From Beroe forskalii (lineage: Eukaryota; Ctenophora; Nuda; Beroida; Beroidae), in assembly GCA_011033025.1 (NCBI GenBank), contig WFMF01000039.1:558001-622000 (forward strand): 64,000 bases of DNA. Reading direction: 5' to 3'. This document shows positions 11,942 through 21,206 of this stretch, one piece after another. Every line of letters starts with the position of its first letter. The first letter of the stretch is position 1. Made by a program: the position numbers and the translations under genes. The notes beneath the pieces were generated by a model. It was not told the origin of the DNA. It ran no database searches and saw only the letters and a program-made list of their open reading frames with translations.

Positions 11942-13276
11942 TATACTATGTCCCGTTTAAGTTCGTAAATTTTAAGGTTACATTTTTATTCTTAAAAATT
12001 GACTTATGGACAAATTTCACGCATCATTTCAGAGCAAAATGATGAACATTTATGGTAAATTAACTTTTATAACCGTTGTTATCGACACAACTTGTCCATC
12101 GCCTCTCAACTTAAGGCCTGAAATGAGCAAAATTACCCCTTTGTTGTTTCTTGAATCCCCACATTACTATACAGCTCGTTCCAGGAGAGTCATAGTGGTA
12201 AACGGCTATTGTTTTCCATTGAAGATGTTTCTTGTGAGTGTCAGCCATAGCCAGAAATCAACGGGAGTCAAATCTTGGGAGTAGGGAGGCCATGACACGA
12301 AGATGTGTTTCCTTACTGCTCTCTATCGAAAATGCATGTCAATATAGCTCGATTTTTAAGAGCCATTTGAGGTGTTCTACTAACTTGCATGAACCATGAC
12401 GACTTCAGCATTTGTTTCTACATCAGCTGACGCAAAAACCACGAGAGATAATCATAGTGGATATGCCCGTTAACCTTGTTGTAGGAGCCATTTTCGTTGA
12501 ATAATTAAGGAAAATGGAGATTTTGGGGCTAAAAGCGCCTCTAACCATGACTTCAATAGGTGTTAACCGAGGTCCAAGAGGCTGAACAGTGTCCATGTTA
12601 AACTTCCAAAATTATTGATGCCAATTCTGGGATATCCCATGACTGTAAAACCATGATTTGCCAGGAAACAAACTTAAGGTAATATGCGCTATTCTCTAAG
12701 CACGCCCCTGCAGGTTGCGAACTAGGCCTTCCTCTGCTTGTCTTTCAATCAGATTTGAAATTTTGCCTCATGAGCTTTCATCAGTATTCTCAGACGAACA
12801 ATCGTAGAAATTTTCAGCTCCAATGAATGATGTTTGGTTGATGTTTTTTGAAGTTACGGGAGCTGGGTTATTTGAAACGAGGTTTGCACACTTTTCAGCT
12901 CAGCTTCTTTGAACGATGATTCCCGTCGTTTCCGCTTTCATGAGCAGTTCTATGGTCACAGAATATTTCGCTGATACACTGGAGAGTACCAAGGGTAGGT
13001 AAAATTTTGGTGTGGTATCCAGGTTGCTTCCTGGACGACCATTGAATCTTTCAAAGAGATGACCTCAAATGCACGTTTCAATAACATGTATTTTTCACAC
13101 TTCCAGTCAACGTGAAGAAATATGGACTCAAACTTCTGAAAACCAAATCAGGCCAAGATATGCCTAAATGTTCATCTATTTACTCCTATCTACAGAACCA
13201 TTTAGGGTTTTATCGCTATTGCAGTAGATGCAGAGTGTATTTAAAATTTACGAAGTTAAACGGGACACACTATATA
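11942..13276 (-). mobile_element. Mariner-type transposon relic nested in the foldback element
   Basis: The left end TATACTATGTCCCGTTTAAG and, inverted at the right, a matching GTCCCGTTTAAC with CTTCGTAAATTTTAAA form terminal inverted repeats of roughly 30 bp. On the - strand near 12292-12230 the translation reads WPPYSQDLTPVDFWLW, the well-known C-terminal block of mariner transposases that carries the last catalytic acidic residue. The remainder is riddled with stops and shifts, so the element is dead. Confidence 0.75.
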
Positions 13277-13418
13277 GAAATCTCGGCATATTTTCATACT
13301 TTTATTGCACTATTTGGAGACAAAATTCAAAAAAAAACGAAGCTTTAATTCGTAAACAAAGCCATAGATTATTATCATTTACAATGTAATCAGCAAAGGT
13401 AACGATAGTTGCTTCTCT

Positions 13419-14270
13419 TTATACTGTAGATGTTTGAATTAACACAGTGTTTCTAAACTTAATTCTCATACAGACAGCAAAAAGAATAACAATAAAAACG
13501 ATCAAGATTGCCAACGAGGCCCAAACAGAGATGTGAGTTTTCTTTGTCATTGCTTCTTTCTTTATCAGTTGCACCTCATTGACTGTCATCCTCATAATGT
13601 CATTCTCTAGTAAGTGGTTAGCATGGTATATATCCAACCAATTATATCTCGTGTCCTCCTTGTCCAAGTTCGGAACAATCTCTGCTTTAAGGGTCACATT
13701 TTTCAGAGGTGGGTAGAGTGTCTTATGATACGAGCTGGGGGATTGCCCTTCTACTTCAATTCGAGACAAACCAGACCAGGCTATAAAGACAGATCCATTG
13801 TTAGCAATCTTCCACCGATGCCCAGTTATGTTGACAGCAAAAACTTGATGATTGGTAGTGAGCAAAATGCCATCATCCATTATGGAATTTGACAGCTGCT
13901 TGCAATGTGACAATGCCATTGTACACGAACTGTTTGATCCATCATTCAAGCAAGAGCGAGTTATTGATGCAATATGACCGTCTATGCAACTATCTGACTC
14001 GCATTGAACTTCATAAAAAGTACCATTTTTCCTGGCCAATATGCTTGGCAAGATCAACCTTGAACATGGTCCCCCATAGGAAGGAATGAATCCAATCTGA
14101 TAAACTGCGTATGTCGGAATAACATCGTCCCAATATGCAAGTGGAATTTGTACTCGTATCTTCATTTCCAAGATATTAGTTTCTGGATTAAATATTAGAT
14201 GTACTATGAATCCTTTGGCCCAGACCAAAAACTTTGCAGAGCCATTGATATCATAAATAGGTACTGTCCA
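13419..14270 (-). CDS. Envelope-glycoprotein-like frame (C-terminal part), cargo of foldback element
   Basis: The frame is open for 283 codons to TAA at 13419, after a TGA at 14271-14273. There is no ATG near the upstream end, so the N-terminal part, including any signal peptide, is missing or spliced in. Visible traits: many Cys residues in an ectodomain, at least six N-glycosylation sequons (NGS, NGT, NSS, NIT, NGS, NVT), one hydrophobic span at about codons 249-268 (VWASLAILIVFIVILFAVC), then a short basic tail. This is the plan of a type I viral or retroelement envelope protein. I cannot name the virus group. No gag, protease or polymerase of the same element lies alongside. Conservation of the frame inside a decayed element is notable; a host-used protein is possible but unproven. 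Confidence 0.55.
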   Translation of the reverse strand, partial: WTVPIYDINGSAKFLVWAKGFIVHLIFNPETNILEMKIRVQIPLAYWDDVIPTYAVYQIGFIPSYGGPCSRLILPSILARKNGTFYEVQCESDSCIDGHIASITRSCLNDGSNSSCTMALSHCKQLSNSIMDDGILLTTNHQVFAVNITGHRWKIANNGSVFIAWSGLSRIEVEGQSPSSYHKTLYPPLKNVTLKAEIVPNLDKEDTRYNWLDIYHANHLLENDIMRMTVNEVQLIKKEAMTKKTHISVWASLAILIVFIVILFAVCMRIKFRNTVLIQTSTV

Positions 14271-15246
14271 TCACAAGTTTAACTGAATTTTCGTCCAAAA
14301 ATATTGTGAAGCTTGATTTCCTGTGGGTATGCTTTTTGGTTCAGCTAACTCTAATATATCACGAAGAAATGTTGTTAAAGGGGTTAAAATGGAGGTTATC
14401 TATGGAATATCTTGGGCAACTTTTTCTCGGTGCAACTTTAGTTTGTGAACGACTCAGAAATGTATCTCCAATCATGAAAATGGTCAGCACATAGCCAAAT
14501 TCAGCAGTACCACTTTTTTACCCCTTTGCGCTTAGCAAAAAAGGGGTTATCTCGAAAACGGTTTGAGATAACGACTTAAAACCTTGACCCGCCCTACTAA
14601 ATGTGACCATTGCGCTCATTTTAGACTGGTCGTTGGCCTCTCTATCTCAAAAGGAAGCCAAGATATCCCAACTTCAAATTTTCGCTTATGCGGGGGTATT
14701 AAAAGGGGTAAAAATGGGAGTTCCTTATGGAATATCTTGGGCAACTTTTTTCTGGTGCAACTTTAGACTATAAGCGACTCAGAAACGTTTCTACAATTAT
14801 GATAATGGTCAATTTGCCTGCAGTAGAGCCCAATTTAGCAGTACCACTTTTTTACCCCTTTGCGCTTAGCGAAAAAAGGGTTTTGGGGATTATCTCGAAA
14901 ACGGTTCGAGATAACGACTTAAAACCTTGACCCGCCCAACCAAATGTGACCATTGCGCACATTTTAGACTGGTCGTTGACCTCTCTATCTCAAAAGGAAG
15001 CAGAGATATGGCCTCTTAAAGTTTTACCCCACGCGTGGGTAAAAAAGGGGGTAAAAAATCAAGGTTCCCCAAGGATTTTCTTGGGCAACTTTTTTTTGGT
15101 GGTTCTTGGGCCTATGGACTACCGAATTCCGTTCTTACATCTTTGGGAGGATTTAGTTCACGGGGGGTTATGGATCAATCCCTTACTATTATGTTTTTTG
15201 CACAAAAATCTTAATTTTTAAATCTTTTCTCCAGTATTAGCTACTC

Positions 15247-15410
15247 ATGTCTGGTAATTTTGGGATGGAGGCACTTATCCCAATTGTCAACAAAGTGCAA
15301 GATGCGTTTACTCAAGTTGGAATGAACAGTGTTATTGATCTGCCCCAGATAGCAGTTGTAGGGGGACAGTCAGCAGGAAAGAGCAGTGTACTGGAAAACT
15401 GTGTTGGAAA
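15247..15410 (+). CDS. Dynamin, coding exon 1
   Basis: The exon encodes the start of a classical dynamin GTPase, which pinches off endocytic vesicles at the plasma membrane. From ATG the protein begins [20 protein letters not shown]. It carries the G1/P-loop GGQSAGKSS, preceded by LPQIAVV. The exon ends in phase 2 at GGAAA before [19 protein letters not shown] and the next exon's [12 protein letters not shown] match plasma-membrane dynamins (shibire/DNM1-3) better than the mitochondrial DNM1L type. The foldback element ends 58 bp upstream, so the promoter and any 5' UTR exon must lie within or beyond that element. Confidence 0.93.
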
Positions 15411-15467
15411 GTAAGAGGCCCATATTTTTCCCTCTCCAATCGCCTTTTTGTTTTACAGAACTGGCAA

Positions 15468-15865
15468 ATGAGAGGGTTAGAAATAGACATGGTTTGGAGG
15501 ATTATGGGATAAATTGTGTATAGTGATCAAGTCATTGAATAAGAGTCACATGATGGCCATTCATGATTACTCAATTTATTCTCTTTTGACTCAATGGTAC
15601 AAATACAAATGCAAACAATGTGGTTCAAATTCAAACTTAAACAGTTAAACCCTTCAACCCTTCTTACTCCTACCACTCCTTCCTCGACTTCCAGTCCCTC
15701 TACACCTCCTGGGACTATGAAAAATAAGAATAATTGTCATTATTAAAATTAAATAGATAAATAAATATCGGCAATTATAAAGCAATTCTTTTAAGCAAGC
15801 TTTCACACAGAAGTGCTGGAAACATAAATCAGTCCATAATAATCTAAATTAAAAGTTTAACAAAT
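15468..15865 (+). repeat. Segment Y, copy 2, in dynamin intron 1
   Basis: It is nearly identical to 8533-8905 with a few one-base differences. It begins just after a pyrimidine tract and AG (TTTTACAG), but no exon frame continues. It runs directly into the 3' side of the - strand reverse transcriptase relic and could include that element's 3' UTR. Confidence 0.65.
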
Positions 15866-15995
15866 TCCTAAAAGTTTCCATATGAAAGAAATCTAAAATT
15901 AATTTAAACCCTAAAATATCAATCTGATGAAACAATAAATTAAGTACAATTGAAAACAAATTAAAGAACAGGGATGACAACGAAAAAGTTGTTAA

Positions 15996-17207
15996 TCAAG
16001 CTATCAATTGCTTCATGTCAAAATCATATGCATTAAATAAAAAGGTTTTAAGTAAGGATTTAAAAGCTTCAACATCATTTGCTGACACTACATGTCTTGG
16101 AAGCCTATTCATCAATTTAGGGCCAATAACACTAAAACTTCTACTACCATATAATGATTGACAAGAAGGCACAATGAGTTTAACAGAATGGCCATGGTGT
16201 GAATAAACAAAAATTTCTTGTAGATACTGGGGTGACTTCCCAATGATGGACTTGTAGGATTATAGAGCTAGCCTGAAAATAACTCTTTTCTTAATGCTAA
16301 GCCAGTGTAAGTTATTCAAATCATTTTTCAAATGGTCATGCTTGTATTTGCCTGTCACAGTCTTAGCACATGCATTCTGAATGAGTTGAAGCTGTGACAA
16401 TAACTTCTCTGAGATCCCAAAATACAAACCATTACAATAGTCCAGGCATGACACAACCAGAGAGTTCACAATAATCTTTAACGGATCTTTATTTAAAAGG
16501 AAACGAATTTTGTTGATGTTCCGTATTGTTCTGAAGCATTTCTTCTTGAGTTCTATTACTTGTTTATTGAGAGTCAATCTAGAGACAAAGAATACACCAA
16601 GCTTTCTAAAGTTGGATACAAACCTTATGGCCATACCTGATGGAAGATTGAGACCACCAATACTGATTTGGCTCAAAGCCCTTTTGTTGCCCAGAATTGA
16701 TATTTATGTCTTAGATCCATTCAGCTGTAAATAATAGTGATCCATCCAACTTTTTACTTTTTGTAAGCATCGCTGAAGTTCATGAACAAGTACAATGCTC
16801 TGTGAAGAGGATTGGAAAGATAACATGATCTTATGGTCATCAGCATACCCTTCAATGGAGAAGCCTAATTTCTTAACAAACCTGTATATAGATCTTATGT
16901 ATATATTGAAGAGTACAGGTCCAAGCACAGATCCCTGGGGTACACCAAATTTTATTATAATCTCCTCTGAAACTGTGTCACCAATTCTTACTCTTTGAGT
17001 TCTCCCTGTAAGAAAACTCTTGAACCATGTCAGCACTGTTCCTCTTAAACCAATCTCATGTTTCAATATATTTAATAACAGTCCATGATCCACTGTATCA
17101 AAAGCTGCTGATAAATCAAGCATCATCATCACAGTACAACTCTTTTCATCACTTGCAACTAACAAATCATTCCAAACTCTAATGAGCAAAGTTTCAGTGC
17201 TTATTAT
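15996..17207 (-). pseudogene. CR1/L2-type reverse transcriptase relic
   Basis: The - strand translation runs from about 17207 and shows, in order: LDLSAAFDTVDH (first catalytic Asp), GVPQGSVLGPVLF, YADD (catalytic pair), LQLNGSKT, LGVFFVSRLTLN, SCLDYCNGLY, IQNACAKTVTGKYKHDHL, LHWLSIKKRVIFRL and, after one more stop, SYKSIIGKSPQYL to a final TGA at 15996. Two in-frame stops (near 16703 and 16260) interrupt it; the frame is otherwise retained. The endonuclease and N-terminal RT are missing because the MITE at 17208 abuts it. It is opposite in strand to the ORF1 segments, so it is a separate insertion or an inverted part. Confidence 0.88.
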
Positions 17208-17815
17208 ATATCGTCACCTAAACATAGAAAGGGCCTATGTCGAAAAAACGTGTTTTGAGATAATCGATAAAAACTGAATATTGGCCACAATGTTCGGAAA
17301 TTTGGTCAGAATTTGAATTATATTACTTCTTCAGTGTCTAAAGCATTGATATTAGATGATTTGCAACCATTGGTGTCTTTGTAGAATTTTTGGTGGGGAC
17401 TTAAAAACTGATATAAGCCCTTTTTACACAACAAATTAGCAAATTTTCCAATATTTTGGGGGCCTATGTTAACATAGGCCCTTTTTATGTTTCAAAAATT
17501 GTACTGAAAAAATAAGACCTATATTTACTTAGGGCCTTTCTACGCAACGAAACAAACTTGAACCACGAAAAATATGGGGTCTATGTTAACATAGGCCCCT
17601 TTTCTAAGTTTCATGGGATGGTATAATGACATAAAATTCTGGGGCCTATGTTGACTTAGGCCCTTTTAAAAAATTCAAGGGTCGGTATTTCACGTCAAAT
17701 ATCTTCGATATCTTCGATAGGTATGTTGATGAGGATTCTGAAAATGCCAAAACAAATTAAAAGGGCCTATGTTAACATAGGCCCTTTCTATATTTAGATA
17801 TTTAGGTGACGATAT
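17208..17815. mobile_element. 608-bp MITE with internal GGGCCTATGTTAACATAG repeats
   Basis: Terminal inverted repeats ATATCGTCACCTAAA extend with AAAGGGCCTATG. Inside, self-complementary GGGCCTATGTTAACATAG-type blocks recur at least four times in a field of GGGCCTATG and AGGCCCTTT. There is no open frame. It lies in dynamin intron 1 and truncates the reverse transcriptase relic. TA at both ends suggests a Tc1/mariner-like or similar enzyme in trans. Confidence 0.8.
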
Positions 17816-17956
17816 GGTGATACAAACAAACATTATTCACGCGTCACTTACTTTATAAATTAGATTGCTCGATTCTTGCATAGGTAAAAGGATACCCATT
17901 CAACAAATAACTCAATTAAAAAATAACATCTTTGTAATTCATTTGAACTATTTCAG

Positions 17957-18033
17957 AGATTTTCTTCCTCGAGGCTCTGGTATTGTCACTCGACGACCTT
18001 TGATCCTACAACTAAACTACAATGAAAAAGGAG
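17957..18033 (+). CDS. Dynamin, coding exon 2
   Basis: The acceptor TATTTCAG precedes it. Joined in phase 2 to exon 1 it reads [20 protein letters not shown], covering switch 1/G2 of the GTPase domain, where the Thr of GIVTRRP is the conserved catalytic Thr. It ends in phase 1 at GGAG before GTTTGT. Together with exon 3 the stretch between LQL and EFLH is NYNEKGEWG, one residue longer than in most dynamins. Confidence 0.93.
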
Positions 18034-18117
18034 GTTTGTTTTTATTCTGTATTGTGCTATTACAATGTGAATTTGAAAGTGGGAATTGAATAATTGATGT
18101 TTCTTTTATCGTAACAG

Positions 18118-18129
18118 GTGAATGGACAG
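18118..18129 (+). other. Possible 12-nt dynamin microexon
   Basis: A strong acceptor (TTCTTTTATCGTAACAG) is followed by GTGAATGGACAG and a donor-like GTAAAATG. Twelve bases would preserve the frame and insert four residues, GEWT, just before the similar EWG of exon 3. It may be chance. Confidence 0.25.
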
Positions 18130-18229
18130 GTAAAATGATGGTGCCTCCTAAAGTGTTGGTTGCCAAATATGAATCAACCAATTATCTATTTTTACCAGAT
18201 TTGTTCTTCTTTGTTCTTCTTGTTTCCAG

Positions 18230-18420
18230 GGCAGGTGGCTCACCCACAGCTCCTTCGGGGCCTTGGGTGAGCAATCGCGCCTTTGGCCCGAGTTTAGTCG
18301 TGGTGCTGTCACGAGCTCACCCTCGGCCCCTTCAGGGCCTCGGGTGAGCGCTTGGACCTTCGGCCAGAGCAAAGTCGGTGCTCCGAAAAAAAGCCACGGG
18401 GCCTTGGCAGACCCCTGATA
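18230..18420. repeat. GC-rich hairpin repeat (CTTCGGGGCCTTGGGTGAGC type)
   Basis: The segment has alternating short palindromes around GGGTGAGC and GCTCACCC and ends near ATATATA. Related text lies at 20395-20575. The frames across it on both strands are repeat-derived. Confidence 0.5.
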
Positions 18421-19236
18421 TATATGTAGGTATAAATATTCCTCAATATAATACAGTATCTTAATACTTTAATAATAATTTCGTAAGACCACGTGAATTA
18501 TGTTTGTCTGTGCGGGCGCACAGTTTAAATTTGAGCTTGCCAAGAGAATATCAAGAGAAACGAAGGCTTAACCGGGCTAAGTCGCGCCGTTGCTATGGAT
18601 ACACGTATTCTGCACGTGCAGATTATAATCAGTTCTATGCGAGCGCTTTCTATTACGCTACGACTGTGCTGTAGCTTCTTGAATATTTTTGACGTTTCTT
18701 GAACTTCAAATTTAAGATCTCATGATGGAGAATGGACATAGCGGAAGATATTCCAGATGGATTGCTTTCAGAGGTTGGTCGATAATCAAAGTTGAGTCGG
18801 TGAAACAGTATTAACTGTTGTTTAGAAATTGACCATTAAGAGCAATCTAAGGTTTGCAAAAGTGTACAATTTAGTCGAATATAGGTAAAGCAAATTACGA
18901 AGACAGCTTTACTGGCCTAGAATAATGTGAACAAAACGAAATTGTCCGATGCCAGTATGAGAATCAGTTGTCAGAATTTACATCATCTTGCAATCAAAAC
19001 GGAACAAAAGTCACGACTGAGACTAACCGTCGAACTATTTTTCGCTTTGCTCCTTCATAAAATTGAAAATTTTATTTCTTTACTCATAACTAAAACTTTG
19101 GACCCGATTGAATTTTTTTGTTGCGGTAAAAATTATACAATCAATTTGAATGGTAATGTTTAAAATTTGCGAACGAGGTGCTGCGTAGCAGCGCCGAGTG
19201 AGCTGTGTGTTTGCAGGCCCAACGGGCCTGCTAGTA
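18421..19236. repeat. Dispersed-repeat-like segment without gene
   Basis: It begins after TATATATGTAGG and ends GGCCCAACGGGCCTGCTAGTA. It holds GTTTGTCTGTGCGGGCGCAC and a GAGGTGCTGCGTAGCAGCGC hairpin near its end, resembling the repeat style at 2548-3345. No coding content was recognised. Confidence 0.4.
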
Positions 19237-19989
19237 TATATGTACTTTAGAGGCGTAAGACGAACACGCAGACAATATAGAGCCCTGCGAGAGCAGGGCT
19301 CTATATAATATTTAAATGTCGACAGCGCAGCTGGAGACATTTAAATAATTTAGAGTGCGAGGCGAAGCGAAGCTGAGCCGAGTGCTCTAAATCATATTTC
19401 TGCGGTGAGTTTGAGCCTCTAAAGTACTATAGTAGTCGAACGGTGTATACAAGACACACCCTGTACACAACAAGCACACATTACCTTATATGGTAATAAG
19501 CAAAATGCTTGTTTACACATAACAAAAAAGCGCATAACTCAGCCGTTTTTTGAGCAATTTTGATCAAATTTTCAGGATATCACGGGCAACATATGGCCAA
19601 TATAATCCTGGAGTAGCTAACATTTTTGACCTTCAGAAGTTGAGATATGGCAAATAAACCGGTCTTTTGTTTCTTTAAGTTATCGCTTGAAAACTGGCTT
19701 TTCGGTCATAACTCCGCTTCTGGAGCTCAAAAATGAATCTAAACTTCACTGAGATGTTGCTTTTATGAAGCTCTAGATATCCTGAAAGTTTCATCAAGTT
19801 TGCTCAAAAAACCTCGGAGATATGCACATTTTTGTAACGCAAAAGCAAAGGTCGCGTAGATGTGTATTTAAATTGGTATTATATTACAGTGTGTCATAAC
19901 AAACACATGATATAAAGCGCGTGTGGCAACACGACTCTACTACCCTCTAAATCCTTAAATCGATCTAAACTTGTCGTGAGACTACTATA
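19237..19989 (+). mobile_element. 753-bp composite MITE, copy 1 (inverted copy at 26803-27555)
   Basis: Two foldback units lie side by side: 19241-about 19431, bounded by TACTTTAGAGGC and GCCTCTAAAGTA, and about 19430-19989, bounded by CTATAGTAGTC and GACTACTATA. They share a TA at the junction. The whole composite occurs in opposite orientation at 26803-27555 with few differences. No open frame is present. It lies in dynamin intron 2. Confidence 0.8.
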
Positions 19990-20394
19990 TATAAATTCAT
20001 TGTACGAAGATAATGTCGATCATTGAAAATATTTTTGAACAATAATCCCTTGTTTCACTAAACGGGTTGGCAAAAATTAGAGGAATATCAAAATTTACTC
20101 CGATCAATTGAATTTTAAACTCTGAAATATTTCATACCCAGTGCACAGTAATGTGTAATCGCCATAAACAAATCAATGAATGAAACACACTTGCTAAGTA
20201 GATTCATGCCATGCTGTGAGACAATACAAAATTGATGAGATATAATTTCGGGAAAAAGTATGCTGGTGTTGGAAGACGTGATTTGGTACTCCTAAAATTT
20301 GGGATCGGCGAGGTGCTGACTGTGTTCTGTCACTGGGTGTCAAGCAAATTTACGATACTCACTTCCAATGCTCGGAAGCTCATCTACTGTTTGG
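19990..20394. other. Intron sequence, no feature seen
   Basis: Unique sequence within dynamin intron 2; no repeat or coding signal was recognised. Confidence 0.4.
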
Positions 20395-20575
20395 TTCGCC
20401 GTCTAATGCTCGCCCTCAGACCCTTCAGGTCCTTGGGCTTGCGCTTGAGCCTTCGGCCCTCGTACAATAAGGTTTGCTGTCCATTGCTCACCCTCGGACC
20501 CTTCTGGTCCTCGGGCTCGCAAACCGCCGGGGGGCTTTCCAGCCCCTTGATGTAATATATATTATGGTCGTAACC
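20395..20575. repeat. GC-rich hairpin repeat in dynamin intron 2
   Basis: Repeated ACCCTTCTGGTCCTCGGGCT and ACCCTTCAGGTCCTTGGGCT units are followed by GGGGGGCTTTCCAGCCCC. It resembles 18230-18420. Confidence 0.5.
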
Positions 20576-20908
20576 CAATTTAACAAGAACACCCTCGATT
20601 TTGGCAAAGTTCAAGTTGTAATAAGACGGCCATTTCTAATCCAATTGATCAGAAATTTTGACAGTTGGGTTAGGTAAGGGGTTGATTCGGGTTGATTCGC
20701 TCCCCAATCCCCATTCACCAGCATATGCAACAAGTTAGGTTTTTTTATGTCTTTGTTTTTTTCAACTATGATTATTAAAATCTTTTGGTTTGGGCACCAT
20801 CATGTTTCATGAATGATTTTATATAGGGCAAGTGACAATGTATAATTTGTTGTGTATACTATTTGTGAATTTAAATAACAAACTTATTAATTTACTATCC
20901 CACTCCAG

Positions 20909-21058
20909 AATGGGGGGAGTTTCTGCATGCAAAAGGGAAGAAATTCACTGATTTCGATGAGATAAGACGCGAGATTGAGGCTGAAACTGATAGGATGACG
21001 GGGAGCAATAAGGGAATTTCAGACATTCCCATTAACCTCCGGATCTTCTCTCCACATG
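20909..21058 (+). CDS. Dynamin, coding exon 3
   Basis: The acceptor CCCACTCCAG precedes it. In phase with exon 2 it reads [20 protein letters not shown], then [17 protein letters not shown] and [10 protein letters not shown], the conserved GTPase-domain segment before the G3 DLPG motif. It ends in phase 1 at CACATG before GTATTG. The next expected exon, which should carry the DLPG motif, was not found downstream. The donor is followed within a few bases by the (ATTGT)n array. Confidence 0.93.
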
Positions 21059-21206
21059 GTATTGCATTGTAATGTATTGTCATGTATTGTATTATATTGT
21101 ATTGTATTGTATTGTATTGTATTGTATTGTATTGTATTGTATTGTATTGTATTGTATTGTATTGTATTGTATTGTATTGTATTGTATTGTATTGTATTGT
21201 ATTGTC
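21059..21206. repeat. (ATTGT)n microsatellite at the exon 3 donor
   Basis: Starting at the GT of the donor, the text is GTATTGCATTGTAATG and then about 26 units of the 5-mer ATTGT, pure from about 21090 on. Slippage here could also collapse an assembly. Confidence 0.9.

Larger units (their letters stand above)
11094..15188. mobile_element. 4.1-kb foldback element with inverted arms of about 0.8 kb
   Basis: The left arm (11094-about 11915) and right arm (about 14375-15188) are inverted copies, with ends TAGTAAGGGAT and ATCCCTTACTA. Each arm holds two to three direct subunits of about 340 bp. Recurring marks are TTGCCCAAGATATTCCATA, GGTCAACGACCAGTC and TTTCGAGATAA. The interior holds a nested mariner relic (11942-13276) and an envelope-like frame on the - strand (14270-13419). 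A TA dinucleotide at each end could be the target duplication. No transposase belonging to this element is visible, so its class is unknown. The right end lies 58 bp before the dynamin ATG. Confidence 0.85.

Noticed and set aside
15247-21058. DNM1L (Drp1)-type identity for the dynamin
   Set aside because: [25 protein letters not shown] and the short loop before EFLH fit plasma-membrane dynamins; Drp1 has a longer insert there and GTQSSGKSS.
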